39,794 nucleotides of DNA from Mollicutes bacterium (GTDB lineage: Bacteria > Bacillota_I > Bacilli_A > Izemoplasmatales > Izemoplasmataceae): NCBI GenBank assembly GCA_003568315.1, contig PWYL01000057.1:1-39794 (forward strand), read 5' to 3'. Position numbers and translations under genes: made by a program. The stretch's first letter is position 1. The number at the start of each line of letters is the position of its first letter. Below, one piece after another: positions 1-7,562 of this stretch. The notes beneath the pieces are model-generated. The model was not told the DNA's origin. It did not search any database and saw only the letters and a list, made by a program, of their open reading frames with translations.

Positions 1-29
1 TGAAATTTGCAACTTTTTCTCATAAGAAA

Positions 30-71
30 ACACACGCTTTCTTCGCTTGTTCCAGCGTAGAAAACGTGTGT
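30..71. other. Imperfect long hairpin in the left-edge intergenic region
   Basis: The segment forms an inverted repeat: ACACACG at 30-36 pairs with CGTGTGT at 65-71, and inner pairs continue to a six-base loop with two mismatches. Read leftward it is followed by a short T-rich run, so it could be a terminator for a minus-strand transcript. It could equally be the 3' end of a gene lying left of the window. No gene lies between positions 1 and 205. Confidence 0.35.
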
Positions 72-148
72 CTGTTGTAAAGGTATTATGAAATCAGGCA
101 ATCAAAAGTGTGAAAGTCAGGTGAACTACGGACCTTCCGTCTCTGATG

Positions 149-176
149 TAGACAGCCGGTAAAAAAGTGTTATAAT
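149..176 (+). promoter_or_regulatory. Promoter of the MATE gene
   Basis: TAGACA at 149-154 and a perfect TATAAT at 171-176 are separated by 16 bases. The start codon follows 29 bases downstream of the -10 box. Confidence 0.6.
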
Positions 177-205
177 GGTCTCGTGAGTGCATCGAGGTGG
201 TTGTC

Positions 206-1603
206 ATGGACACGGAACAACGAAGCAGAATGTTAGGCAACATGGACGTGCGAAAACTGCTCGTCAAGTTGTCGATACCCGCCATCATCGCCATGATGGC
301 GAACGCCATTTACAACCTGGTCGACACGATTTTCATCGGAAGAGCTGTGGACACCATTGCAATCGGCGCATTGTCAATCGCTTTTCCCGTACAGATGATC
401 GTGTTGGCGATCGGCATCATGATCGGTATCGGCAGCGCCTCGGTTTTCTCCCGTGCCTACGGCAGGGGGGACAACGAGACCATGGTGCGCACGGTCAATA
501 CCGCGCTATTCATGGGCCTCGTTCTTTCGGTCGCCATCTCCTTGTTGACGTATATCTTCTTGGAGCCTCTGCTCGTGTTTTTCGGCGCGACCGCCGGAAA
601 CATCGACTACGCCAGAGAATATCTGGTATTCATCTTGGTCGCCCTACCGCCCTTTTCCCTCTCGATCATCCTGAACAATCTGACGCGGGCGGAAGGAAGA
701 CCGAATGTCGCGATGATCTCGCTTTTGATCGGTGCCGGATTGAATATCGTGTTGGACCCCTTTCTCATCTTCGATTTCGGCCTCGGTCTCGGTGTGCGCG
801 GCGCCGCCATCGCGACCGCCATATCGAAGACGGCTTCCTTCATCTATGTCCTATCCCGGGCCATGACACCGAAAAGCGCGCTTGTCATCCGTCTCAAGAC
901 GTTGTACAAGGTCGATTTCCAAGTGGCCAAAGAGATGCTCGCCGTCGGAGCGCCGACTTTCGTCAGAAACTCCCTCGGCGCGATTCTCGTCATCATCGTG
1001 AACAACCTCATCAGGCACTACGAGACGGCAAACCCCGAAATCTACATATCGATCTATGGCGTCATCACCCGCATGACGATGTTCACGTTGCTTCCCGGTT
1101 TCGGCCTCGTGCAAGGGTTGCAGCCGATTGTCGGTTTCAACTTCGGTGCCCGATTCTACCAACGGCTCATGGATGTCCTCTCGTTCGCGACGAAACTCGT
1201 CTTCGGCTATTTCTTTCTCATGTCGGTCATCGTCATCGTGTTCGCCCGGCCGCTCTTTTTGCTGTTCAGTCCCGAAGGTGCCACGGAGCCGGCTTTGCAC
1301 GAGATTTTCATAACGGAAGGCAGTCGTGCCTTCCGCATTGTGGCCGCCGGTTTTACCATGATCAGTTTCCAGGTTCTGCTCTCGGCCGTCTATCAGGCCA
1401 TGGGCTATGCGCTCCGCGCCTTCTTTGTCGCTTTGTCCAGGCAGTTCTTCCTTTTCATCCCGCTCGCATTCCTTTTCACACATCTCACGGGGGATGTCAT
1501 CGGCGTCTGGTTCGCGTTCGTGGCCTCGGACCTTCTCGCCGGCGGGGGTTCCCTCGCTGTACACCTCTATGAGATGCATATCCTCAAACAAAAGATCGCT
1601 TGA
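206..1603 (+). CDS. MATE family multidrug/cation efflux transporter
   Basis: This 465-residue protein is a multidrug and toxic compound extrusion transporter. It would exchange Na+ or H+ for organic cations across the cytoplasmic membrane. About twelve hydrophobic segments form two MatE repeats. The first begins near residue 15 (KLSIPAIIAMMANAIYNLVD), and the family-typical stretch IFIGRAVDTIAIGALSIAFP follows. Length is normal for the family. I chose ATG 206 because GAGGTGG at 194-200 sits five bases upstream; an in-frame GTG at 197 would lie inside that ribosome-binding site. The gene is monocistronic, with its own promoter and a terminator right after the stop. The substrate cannot be told from sequence. 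Confidence 0.93.
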   Translation: MDTEQRSRMLGNMDVRKLLVKLSIPAIIAMMANAIYNLVDTIFIGRAVDTIAIGALSIAFPVQMIVLAIGIMIGIGSASVFSRAYGRGDNETMVRTVNTALFMGLVLSVAISLLTYIFLEPLLVFFGATAGNIDYAREYLVFILVALPPFSLSIILNNLTRAEGRPNVAMISLLIGAGLNIVLDPFLIFDFGLGLGVRGAAIATAISKTASFIYVLSRAMTPKSALVIRLKTLYKVDFQVAKEMLAVGAPTFVRNSLGAILVIIVNNLIRHYETANPEIYISIYGVITRMTMFTLLPGFGLVQGLQPIVGFNFGARFYQRLMDVLSFATKLVFGYFFLMSVIVIVFARPLFLLFSPEGATEPALHEIFITEGSRAFRIVAAGFTMISFQVLLSAVYQAMGYALRAFFVALSRQFFLFIPLAFLFTHLTGDVIGVWFAFVASDLLAGGGSLAVHLYEMHILKQKIA

Positions 1604-1608
1604 CGAAA

Positions 1609-1633
1609 AAACCCCCTCTTCGCGAGGGGGTTT
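1609..1633. terminator. Bidirectional terminator between the MATE and ABC-F genes
   Basis: AAACCCCCTC (1609-1618) pairs with GAGGGGGTTT (1624-1633) around a five-base loop. A and T runs on either side let it serve both convergent genes. Confidence 0.85.
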
Positions 1634-3174
1634 CATTCGGTGGTCAAGGTGATCTCGTAATCGCAGACTTTTTCATAGAATGCTTTTTCGTGGGAGACGA
1701 GGATGAGCGTTCCCTGATAATCCGCAAGCGCCTCGAACAACGCCTCTTTCGCCTTGAAATCCAGATGGTTCGTCGGTTCGTCGAGGATGAGGACGTTGGC
1801 CTTTTCGTGCCGCAGGAGAGAAAGGCGCAATTTGGTGAGTTCGCCGCCCGAGAGGGTGGCGATTTTCCTTCTGGCCATCTCTCTGTCGATACCGTGGGCC
1901 GCGAGGAGGTCCATGACTTCCTTCCGGGTGAAGGCGGGGTAGTGTTCCCGGATGAACGTGAAGGGGGTGTGGTTCCCGGGAAGGGCTTTTTCTTGTGCGC
2001 AATACCCGATATGCGCAGAATCGATCCAGGTGAAAGATCCCGCGAGGGAAGGGAGCTCTTCGAGGACGGTGCGGACGAACGTCGTCTTGCCGATACCGTT
2101 CTCACCGGTGATGACGACTTTCTCTCCGCGTTTCACGGTCCAGTTCAAAGGTTCGACGAGCGGCTCTTCATAGCCGATGACGAGGTCCTCGACGACGAGG
2201 ACCTTCTCGCCCGCCCGTCTGCCGGAGGGAAAATGGAAGCGGTAAGCCCTCTCTTTCGAAGGACGTTGCACGCGCTCCAATTTCTGCAACATCCGCCTAC
2301 GGCTCTTGGCCCGTTTGGCGGTCTTTTCCCGGGCGATGTTCTTCTCGATGAACTCCTCGGTGCGTTTGATGAATTTCTGTTGAGATTCATAGGCCTTTTC
2401 CCGTTGACTCCGCCTTAATGCGCGTTCGGCGAGATAATAGGAGAAATCCCCCTTGTAGCGGACGAGGCGGGTGTTCTCGACGGCATGCACCGTCTGGGCG
2501 ACGCTTCGCAGGAGGTCTTCATGGTGGCTCACGACGAGGAAGGCTTTCGGGTAGTCGGCAAGGAATTTCTTCAGCCATTCGATGTGTTCGGCATCGAGGA
2601 AGTTCGTGGGTTCATCGAGCAAAAGGAGGTCGGCTTCCTCGAGGAGGAGTTTCGCGAGGATGATGCGTGCCCGCATCCCCGCCGAGAGTTGCCGGATGCG
2701 CATTTCCAAGATGTCCGATGCGAGGCCCAGACCCCCGAGGATGCGTCCGATCTCCGATTTCACGCCGTAGAAGTTCTTCTCGACGAGCTCATCACCGATG
2801 GCGGCCGCCCGGACGAAGAGTCGCTCCTGCTTGGTGGGTTCGGTTTGTGCGGCTTCTTCATAAAGGGCCTCCATCCGTCTTTCCTTCGCGAAGAGGTCGG
2901 CGTAGGCCTCCTCGAGGTAGTCCTCGACACTACGTGCGGGATCGATCTCGGCATATTGGTCGAGGTAGCCCACGCGTTTCTTGCCGTTTTTGCGGATGAG
3001 GCCGCTGTCGGGCTTCAGTTCCCGGTTCAAGAGTTTCAAAAGGGTCGTCTTGCCCGAGCCGTTCGGACCGACGAGGGCGGCATGCTCGCCTTCGAAAAGC
3101 CGGATGTCCGCCGCGGCGAAGATGGTCTTGTCGCCAAAGGCGAAATGGATGTCTTTCGCTTCGAGAAGGCTCAT
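1633..3174 (-). CDS. ABC-F family ATPase (ribosome-associated type)
   Basis: This 513-residue protein has two ATP-binding cassettes and no membrane segments, which defines the ABC-F class. Members act at the ribosomal E site in translation quality control or antibiotic protection. Visible motifs are Walker A GPNGSGKTT (residues 36-44), signature LSAGM, Walker B LLLLDEPTN, a charged inter-domain linker rich in Lys/Arg (the P-site tRNA interaction motif region, about residues 260-310), then GENGIGKTT, LSGGE and LILDEPTNHLD. The start ATG at 3174 follows a GGGAGGGGG ribosome-binding site. It lacks a long C-terminal extension and is shorter than YfmR/Uup types. I cannot say which ABC-F subfamily it belongs to or whether it confers resistance. 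Confidence 0.92.
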   Translation of the reverse strand: MSLLEAKDIHFAFGDKTIFAAADIRLFEGEHAALVGPNGSGKTTLLKLLNRELKPDSGLIRKNGKKRVGYLDQYAEIDPARSVEDYLEEAYADLFAKERRMEALYEEAAQTEPTKQERLFVRAAAIGDELVEKNFYGVKSEIGRILGGLGLASDILEMRIRQLSAGMRARIILAKLLLEEADLLLLDEPTNFLDAEHIEWLKKFLADYPKAFLVVSHHEDLLRSVAQTVHAVENTRLVRYKGDFSYYLAERALRRSQREKAYESQQKFIKRTEEFIEKNIAREKTAKRAKSRRRMLQKLERVQRPSKERAYRFHFPSGRRAGEKVLVVEDLVIGYEEPLVEPLNWTVKRGEKVVITGENGIGKTTFVRTVLEELPSLAGSFTWIDSAHIGYCAQEKALPGNHTPFTFIREHYPAFTRKEVMDLLAAHGIDREMARRKIATLSGGELTKLRLSLLRHEKANVLILDEPTNHLDFKAKEALFEALADYQGTLILVSHEKAFYEKVCDYEITLTTE

Positions 3175-3209
3175 GCCCGCCCCCTCCCTTCGTTTTGGAC
3201 TACTTTTCG

Positions 3210-3238
3210 ATTATACAACACAAAGATGCGCTTTTGAA
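3210..3238 (-). promoter_or_regulatory. Promoter of the ABC-F gene
   Basis: On the minus strand, TTCAAA (3233-3238) and TATAAT (3210-3215) are 17 bases apart. The start codon lies about 35 bases downstream. Confidence 0.55.
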
Positions 3239-3247
3239 GGAGGAATC

Positions 3248-3277
3248 CAAAAAAACCCCCGCTCACGAGGCGAGGGT
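3248..3277 (-). terminator. Terminator overlapping the mrp stop codon
   Basis: On the minus strand, ACCCTCGC pairs with GCGGGGGT (3270-3277 with 3255-3262; one G-U pair). The mrp stop codon lies in the loop and seven T residues follow the stem. Confidence 0.8.
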
Positions 3278-4276
3278 CTTTGCGAGTTTGTTGGCGAGGC
3301 CGAGATAGATGAGTCCGACTTCCTCCTCCATGTCGAAGAGACTGTGATGGCCGCTTTCGGGCCGGGCGATCGGTATCTTCTGGATGAGACTCGTGGAAAG
3401 CTTGTCGGCGACCGTTTCGCCCCCGCCCTTTCCGAAGATGTGGAGCGTCTCGCCTTCATGGTCGAAGTGGCTCATGTTCTCGATGACACCGAGAAGTTCG
3501 TGCTTGAGTTCCTTGGCCATGAATCCGGCCTTCACGGCCACGCTGGATGCGCTGGGGTGCGGAGTCGTCACGATGAGCATGCGGCATTCGGGGATGAGGC
3601 GTTGGATGTCCAAGGCCACATCGCCGGTTCCGGGCGGGAGGTCGATGATGATGTATTCGATTCCGTCGTTCCAGGCCACATCGTAGAAGAAGTGGTTCAA
3701 CATCTTCGAAAGCATCGGTCCCCGCCACATGAGGGGCTTTCCCTCATCCATGAAGAATTGCGTCGAGATGACCTCGACGCCGTGTTTCTCGAAGGGCACG
3801 ATCCGTTTCTTCGCATCACTTTTCGGCGGTTTGATCGGCATGTCGAGAATCACGGGCATGTTCGCACCATAGATATCGGCGTCGATGAGGCCGACCTTCT
3901 TGCCGATGCGTGCGAGAGCCAACGCCAGATTCGCGGCGACGGTCGACTTGCCGACGCCGCCCTTGCCGCTCGCGACCCCGATGTATTTGACTTTCTTCCC
4001 CTTGCCGAGGATGCTCTCTTTCTTTTTCAAGGGTTCGAAATCGATGCTCACACCGCCATAGCCCATGTCGCGTTTGAGGATGGTCGCGATTTCGCGTCTG
4101 AGCTTCTGTTTGGCCTGTTGGTCGTCTTCGTTCGCCACACCGACGAGCACGGTGACCGCCTGTTTCTCCTCATCGAGACCGATGTGGCGGAAAGCGTCGT
4201 TCTCACCGAGTGTGCGCTCATTCGAAGGATCCTTGATCGCGGAGAGTTTCTCTTGGATTCTTTCCTTTTCATTCAC
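3263..4276 (-). CDS. mrp: Mrp/NBP35 (SalA-like) P-loop ATPase
   Basis: This 337-residue protein is an Mrp/ApbC-family ATPase. Family members carry Fe-S clusters to target proteins; in Bacillus the relative SalA acts as a regulator. An N-terminal MIP18-like domain (about residues 1-85) is followed by a deviant Walker A GKGGVGKST (104-112), the switch region IDADIYGANMP, and IIIDLPPGTGDV (210-220). The usual CxxC near the C-terminus, which binds the bridging cluster, is absent: after ENMSHF (266-271) there is no cysteine pair. The start is GTG 4276, since no in-frame ATG lies nearby and a G-rich stretch precedes it. A promoter sits upstream, and the gene lies downstream of tmcAL on the same strand. 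Confidence 0.9.
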   Translation of the reverse strand: MNEKERIQEKLSAIKDPSNERTLGENDAFRHIGLDEEKQAVTVLVGVANEDDQQAKQKLRREIATILKRDMGYGGVSIDFEPLKKKESILGKGKKVKYIGVASGKGGVGKSTVAANLALALARIGKKVGLIDADIYGANMPVILDMPIKPPKSDAKKRIVPFEKHGVEVISTQFFMDEGKPLMWRGPMLSKMLNHFFYDVAWNDGIEYIIIDLPPGTGDVALDIQRLIPECRMLIVTTPHPSASSVAVKAGFMAKELKHELLGVIENMSHFDHEGETLHIFGKGGGETVADKLSTSLIQKIPIARPESGHHSLFDMEEEVGLIYLGLANKLAKTLAS

Positions 4277-4293
4277 GGGACATCACCACGGCC

Positions 4294-4322
4294 ATTATAG
4301 GTCAAAGCGCATCATATCGCAA
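4294..4322 (-). promoter_or_regulatory. Promoter of mrp
   Basis: On the minus strand, TTGCGA (4317-4322) and TATAAT (4294-4299) are 17 bases apart, just downstream of the tmcAL stop codon. mrp can therefore be transcribed independently of tmcAL. Confidence 0.6.
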
Positions 4323-4330
4323 ACGAAACA

Positions 4331-5476
4331 CTATGCCCCGATCACCGGAGCGAATTCTTGTTTGAAGATGTCTTCAAAGGAGAGGAGTCCATAGATTCCC
4401 GAAATCCGGAGGTCAAGATCGAGGTGGGGGTGTCTTTTCCGGCGGATTTTCGTCAAGAGGGGGATGTCGAGGTCCTTCTTGATATCGCCGAGATGCTTCT
4501 GCCCCATTTCACTCATACCGAGGATGCGGAGATAGGGGGTGCGGAAAGTTTCGATGTCGCTTCTTTTCACATCCAACAAAGCGTGCATCGCCGAACGCTT
4601 GATTTTCGATTGCGTGTAACGCTTCGTGGAAGTGTTCTCCAAGAATTCATGGAAACTCCGGAAATCCCGGTTCTTCAAGAAGAGGTTCTCCAACCCCTCT
4701 TCGAAAGAAAACACCTCATGCAAAGAAGAAGGGGTATGGAGATGCAAGCGATAGGAAAGGAAGGACGCGGCTTTCTCCCAGTGGACGGGATTCTTTCTTT
4801 CCAGAGAGGAAAGCACATGTGGCGGGACGCTTTCGGCATAGGCGCCGCCTTCCAGCAGGCGTTTCCGGATGGCGCTCGCGCTCTGGATGGTCTTCGTTTC
4901 GTCGAAGTCGTCATGATAGCCCGCTTTGATCCTTTTCACGACGCGGGCGCGCATGTCGCTTTCCAGATGATGGATGGCTTGGAGATACTGGATCCCGAGC
5001 ATGTCGTTGGGACTTTGCGAAAGGCTCTTGCCCGTGAGTTCCTTCAGCGCTTTCTCGGCACTCGAAGGGAAACTCGCCCCGTTTTCGAGATGGACCTTCA
5101 AAGCCGCGCTGAAAGCGTCGGTCCGGAGGAGTTCGGCGATGAAACGCAAGCCTTCGATATCCCCCGATTCGCTGCCGAAGACGATTTCGTCCGTTCCGAG
5201 TCTGTCCAGGATGTCGACGGCGCTCAAAGCGAAACGGTCCGCATTCTGCAAGACGAGGACGCCGGGAATCTCGACCACAAGGTCGATGCCCGCCGCCAAC
5301 GCCCAGCGCGTCTTTGCAAATTTGTCGGTGAGGGAGAATTCCCCGCGTTGGACCACATTGCCGCTCATCGCGGCGATGACGATATCGGCCCCGGAGAGTT
5401 CTTTGGCTTTCCGCAGATGATAGAGATGCCCGTGATGCAAGGGGTTGTATTCGACAACGACGCCGAGAACCTTCAT
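4331..5476 (-). CDS. tmcAL: tRNA(Met) cytidine acetate ligase TmcAL (YlbM)
   Basis: This 381-residue protein matches the TmcAL/YlbM family. TmcAL activates acetate with ATP and forms N4-acetylcytidine at the wobble position (C34) of elongator tRNA-Met. The nucleotidyltransferase signature is near the N-terminus: VVVEYNPLHHGHLYHL, with the HxGH motif at residues 14-17. Further family-typical segments are MSGNVVQRGEFSL and GSESGDI. I chose ATG 5476 because GGAAGGAGTGG precedes it; the longer frame up to 5503 has no ribosome-binding site. It is divergent from yceD-rpmF, the same arrangement I recall for ylbM/ylbN-rpmF in Bacillus. Confidence 0.93.
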   Translation of the reverse strand: MKVLGVVVEYNPLHHGHLYHLRKAKELSGADIVIAAMSGNVVQRGEFSLTDKFAKTRWALAAGIDLVVEIPGVLVLQNADRFALSAVDILDRLGTDEIVFGSESGDIEGLRFIAELLRTDAFSAALKVHLENGASFPSSAEKALKELTGKSLSQSPNDMLGIQYLQAIHHLESDMRARVVKRIKAGYHDDFDETKTIQSASAIRKRLLEGGAYAESVPPHVLSSLERKNPVHWEKAASFLSYRLHLHTPSSLHEVFSFEEGLENLFLKNRDFRSFHEFLENTSTKRYTQSKIKRSAMHALLDVKRSDIETFRTPYLRILGMSEMGQKHLGDIKKDLDIPLLTKIRRKRHPHLDLDLRISGIYGLLSFEDIFKQEFAPVIGA

Positions 5477-5501
5477 GACAGCCACTCCTTCCACAGCTTT
5501 C

Positions 5502-5531
5502 ATTATACCTTATGTTTGACTTTCCCTTCAA
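5502..5531 (-). promoter_or_regulatory. Promoter of tmcAL
   Basis: On the minus strand, TTGAAG (5526-5531) and TATAAT (5502-5507) are 18 bases apart. The element physically overlaps the divergent yceD-rpmF promoter. Confidence 0.6.
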
Positions 5532-5544
5532 TAGAACCTATAAT
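5516..5544 (+). promoter_or_regulatory. Promoter of the yceD-rpmF operon
   Basis: TTGACT (5516-5521) and TATAAT (5539-5544) have the ideal 17-base spacing. This is one of the strongest-looking promoters in the window, as expected for a ribosomal protein operon. Confidence 0.75.
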
Positions 5545-5574
5545 CGAAGGCGTATCCCATCGGGGGGTGAGACC

Positions 5575-6051
5575 ATGATGAAATTCACCGTTGACGAACT
5601 GAAGAAGAAATTCCACCAAGACCCCACTTTCGAGACCACAGTCGATGTCAGCGACTTCCTTCCCGAGGATGAAGACATCCTCTCCGTCTCTTCGGCCGCC
5701 ATCAAGGGGGAAATCGATATCGAGAACGAGGAATACTATCATTTCGACCTTGAAATCAAGGCGACGCTCACCGTCGCTTGTGCCCGGACACTGAAGCCCG
5801 TCGAACTCGAACTCGACTTCACCGTCGTCGAGACGTTTTCGCGTGAAGAGAAGGACGAATACCGTCAGATCGAGGGAATCACTATTGACTTATTGCCCGT
5901 GATATGGTCTAATATATATTTGGAAAAACCGATGCGTGTCATCCATCCCGATCACGTGGATGATGACCGCTTTCCCTCGAGTGAGGAATGGGAGAAGAAG
6001 AAGAAACGCATACGCCCCGAACTCCAAGAACTCGAAAAGTACAAAAGTTAG
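5575..6051 (+). CDS. yceD: YceD/DUF177 family protein (YlbN-like)
   Basis: This 158-residue acidic protein belongs to the DUF177 (YceD) family. Family members are almost always encoded just before rpmF and have been linked to ribosomal RNA or L32 homeostasis, but the mechanism is not settled. The central stretch [17 protein letters not shown] and the ending WEKKKKRI are family-like. There are two adjacent ATGs, at 5575 and 5578. I took the first, six bases after the GGGGGTG ribosome-binding site. The stop codon TAG overlaps the AGGAGG of rpmF, so the two genes are probably translationally coupled. Confidence 0.88.
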   Translation: MMKFTVDELKKKFHQDPTFETTVDVSDFLPEDEDILSVSSAAIKGEIDIENEEYYHFDLEIKATLTVACARTLKPVELELDFTVVETFSREEKDEYRQIEGITIDLLPVIWSNIYLEKPMRVIHPDHVDDDRFPSSEEWEKKKKRIRPELQELEKYKS

Positions 6052-6062
6052 GAGGCTACGAA

Positions 6063-6290
6063 ATGCCTGTCGTTCCGCAAAGAAGGACCTCGAAGACGCG
6101 GAAACGCAAACGTCGCACGCATTACAAGCTCCACATGCCCGGCATGGTCGTTTGTGAGAATTGTGGCGAGATGAAACTGAGCCACCGTGTCTGCAAGTCC
6201 TGCGGCCACTACAAGGGTCGCGAGGTCGTGAAAGAGAAAGAAGCAGAAGAAGAAACCGTAGATGCCGAATCCGGTGAAACCAAGGAATAG
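6063..6290 (+). CDS. rpmF: Ribosomal protein L32 with an acidic C-terminal tail
   Basis: This 75-residue protein is bacterial L32 (bL32) of the large ribosomal subunit. The N-terminus [19 protein letters not shown] is characteristic, and a zinc ribbon follows (CENC then CKSC). ATG 6063 has AGGAGG eight bases upstream, overlapping the yceD stop. Typical bL32 ends soon after the zinc ribbon, at about 57-60 residues. Here a Glu-rich tail of about 17 residues follows ([18 protein letters not shown]), which is odd for a basic rRNA-binding protein. A terminator lies just after the stop. Confidence 0.95.
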   Translation: MPVVPQRRTSKTRKRKRRTHYKLHMPGMVVCENCGEMKLSHRVCKSCGHYKGREVVKEKEAEEETVDAESGETKE

Positions 6291-6300
6291 GCATCGAAAG

Positions 6301-6328
6301 AAGCGCTTTTCCAAGCGTTTTTCTTTTA
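6301..6328 (+). terminator. Terminator after rpmF
   Basis: AAGCGCTT and AAGCGTTT pair around a TTCC loop, and a T-rich tract (TTTTTCTTTT) follows. The rsmH start lies only 20 bases further, so some read-through into rsmH is likely. Confidence 0.75.
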
Positions 6329-6347
6329 TATGAAAGGAACATCCGCC

Positions 6348-7295
6348 ATGGAACACAAACCCGTCCTCTTCGAAGAGGCGATCAGAGAACTCGCCATCTC
6401 TCCCCAAGGCACATATGTGGATTGCACCCTGGGCGGCGCCTCCCACGCGGAAGCGATTCTGCAGAAACTCTCCGGGGGGCGCCTCTATGGTTTCGACCAG
6501 GATGCCCAAGCCATCGGGAGAGCCGAGGAGAGACTCGGAGAACATGAGACCTTCATTCCGATCAAGGAGAATTTCCGGCATCTTTGCTCCGTTTTGACAA
6601 AGCGGGGCGTCCAAGGGATTGACGGCGCTCTCTACGACCTCGGGGTCTCGAGTTTCCATTTCGATGATGCCGCCCGTGGTTTCAGTTACCGCTTCGACGG
6701 CCCCTTGGACATGCGCATGGACGAAAGCGCGTCCCTGACCGCCGAAGAGATCGTGAACACCCGGAAAGAGCGTGAGCTCAAAAGGATTCTCTATGAATAC
6801 GGCGAGGAGCGTTTCGCGCCGAGAATCGCGAAGGAGATTGTCAAGAGACGGAAAGAGAAGCCCTTCGCGACCACGTTGGAACTCGTGGATGCAATCAAGG
6901 CCGCCATGCCGAAGAAGGCGCTCCATACACCCGGACATCCCGCCAAACGGACCTTCCAGGCCTTGCGGATCGCGGTGAACGATGAACTCGCGGCATTGGA
7001 AGAAAGCTTGGAGGACGCAATCGACATGTTGAATCCGGGCGGGAGGATCGTCGTCATCAGTTTCCATTCCTTGGAAGACAAAATCGTCAAGAGACTCTTC
7101 AAGGAGGCTTCCACTGTCTTTCATCCCGAGGGACTTCCCACCATGCCGGTTGAAGAGCCGGACTACTTCCGGGTGAACAAGAAAATCATCCGGCCGACCA
7201 CCGAAGAAGCGGAGGCGAACCCCCGCTCAAAAAGTGCCAGAATGCGCGTACTCGGGCGCTTTCCGGAAAAGAAAAACGCTTCGTGTGAGGCTTGA
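6348..7295 (+). CDS. rsmH: 16S rRNA (cytosine-1402-N4)-methyltransferase RsmH
   Basis: This 315-residue protein is RsmH (MraW), which methylates N4 of C1402 in the decoding centre of 16S rRNA using SAM. N-terminal HKPVLFEEAI, the SAM-binding segment DCTLGGASHAEAIL, DLGVSSFHFDDAARGFSYR and the C-terminal ISFHSLEDKIVK are all family hallmarks. ATG 6348 is preferred over the in-frame ATG at 6330 because AAAGGA lies at the right distance from it. In most bacteria the gene heads the division/cell-wall (dcw) cluster after mraZ. Here it stands alone between rpmF and two tRNA genes. Confidence 0.96.
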   Translation: MEHKPVLFEEAIRELAISPQGTYVDCTLGGASHAEAILQKLSGGRLYGFDQDAQAIGRAEERLGEHETFIPIKENFRHLCSVLTKRGVQGIDGALYDLGVSSFHFDDAARGFSYRFDGPLDMRMDESASLTAEEIVNTRKERELKRILYEYGEERFAPRIAKEIVKRRKEKPFATTLELVDAIKAAMPKKALHTPGHPAKRTFQALRIAVNDELAALEESLEDAIDMLNPGGRIVVISFHSLEDKIVKRLFKEASTVFHPEGLPTMPVEEPDYFRVNKKIIRPTTEEAEANPRSKSARMRVLGRFPEKKNASCEA

Positions 7296-7321
7296 CAGCC
7301 TCGCGCGGTTCATGGTATCAT
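7292..7321 (+). promoter_or_regulatory. Promoter of the tRNA-Gly pair
   Basis: A perfect TTGACA (7292-7297) and TATCAT (7316-7321) are 18 bases apart. The -35 box overlaps the rsmH stop codon. The first tRNA begins 20 bases after the -10 box. Confidence 0.8.
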
Positions 7322-7340
7322 ATGAGCGCTTGGACAAAGG

Positions 7341-7414
7341 GCGGGTGTAGTTTAATGGTAGAACCTCAGCCTTCCAAGCTGAATGTGAGGGTTCGATTCC
7401 CTTCACCCGCTCCA
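7341..7414 (+). tRNA. tRNA-Gly (anticodon TCC)
   Basis: The 74-base gene folds as a full cloverleaf. The acceptor arm is GCGGGTG with CACCCGC, the D loop contains TTTAATGGTA, the anticodon loop CTTCCAA gives TCC (reads GGA/GGG), and the T loop is GGTTCGATTCC. The discriminator base is T and CCA is encoded. Gly isoacceptors with this near-identical arm are typical of Bacillota. Confidence 0.97.
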
Positions 7415-7448
7415 TCTTATTTTTTCTCGTCATCGACACACGCTTGTC

Positions 7449-7522
7449 GCGGGTGTAGTTTAGTGGTAAAACATCACCTTGCCATGGTGAAGTCGAGGGT
7501 TCGATCCCCTTCACCCGCTCCA
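7449..7522 (+). tRNA. tRNA-Gly (anticodon GCC)
   Basis: The 74-base cloverleaf has the same acceptor stem (GCGGGTG/CACCCGC), an anticodon loop TTGCCAT giving GCC (reads GGC/GGU), a T loop GGTTCGATCCC and an encoded CCA. It shares the promoter and terminator of the preceding tRNA-Gly; the 34-base spacer would be removed by processing. Confidence 0.97.
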
Positions 7523-7529
7523 AAAGACA

Positions 7530-7557
7530 AAAAAAGTCCGCAATTGCGGACTTTTTT
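7530..7557. terminator. Bidirectional terminator between the tRNA genes and the OsmC gene
   Basis: AAGTCCGCAATTGCGGACTT (7534-7553) is a perfect palindrome flanked by A and T runs, so it can end transcripts from both sides. Confidence 0.9.
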
Positions 7558-7562
7558 CATAT

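Noticed and set aside
187-1572. 461-codon open frame overlapping the MATE gene in another frame
   Set aside because: The translation is His/Arg-rich without any family motif, and it mirrors the transporter gene. It is a GC-driven shadow.
2485-3237. 250-codon frame antisense to the ABC-F gene, and similar frames near 1600-2418 and 2981-4300
   Set aside because: They mirror the ABC-F and mrp genes. No ribosome-binding sites or protein motifs are visible.
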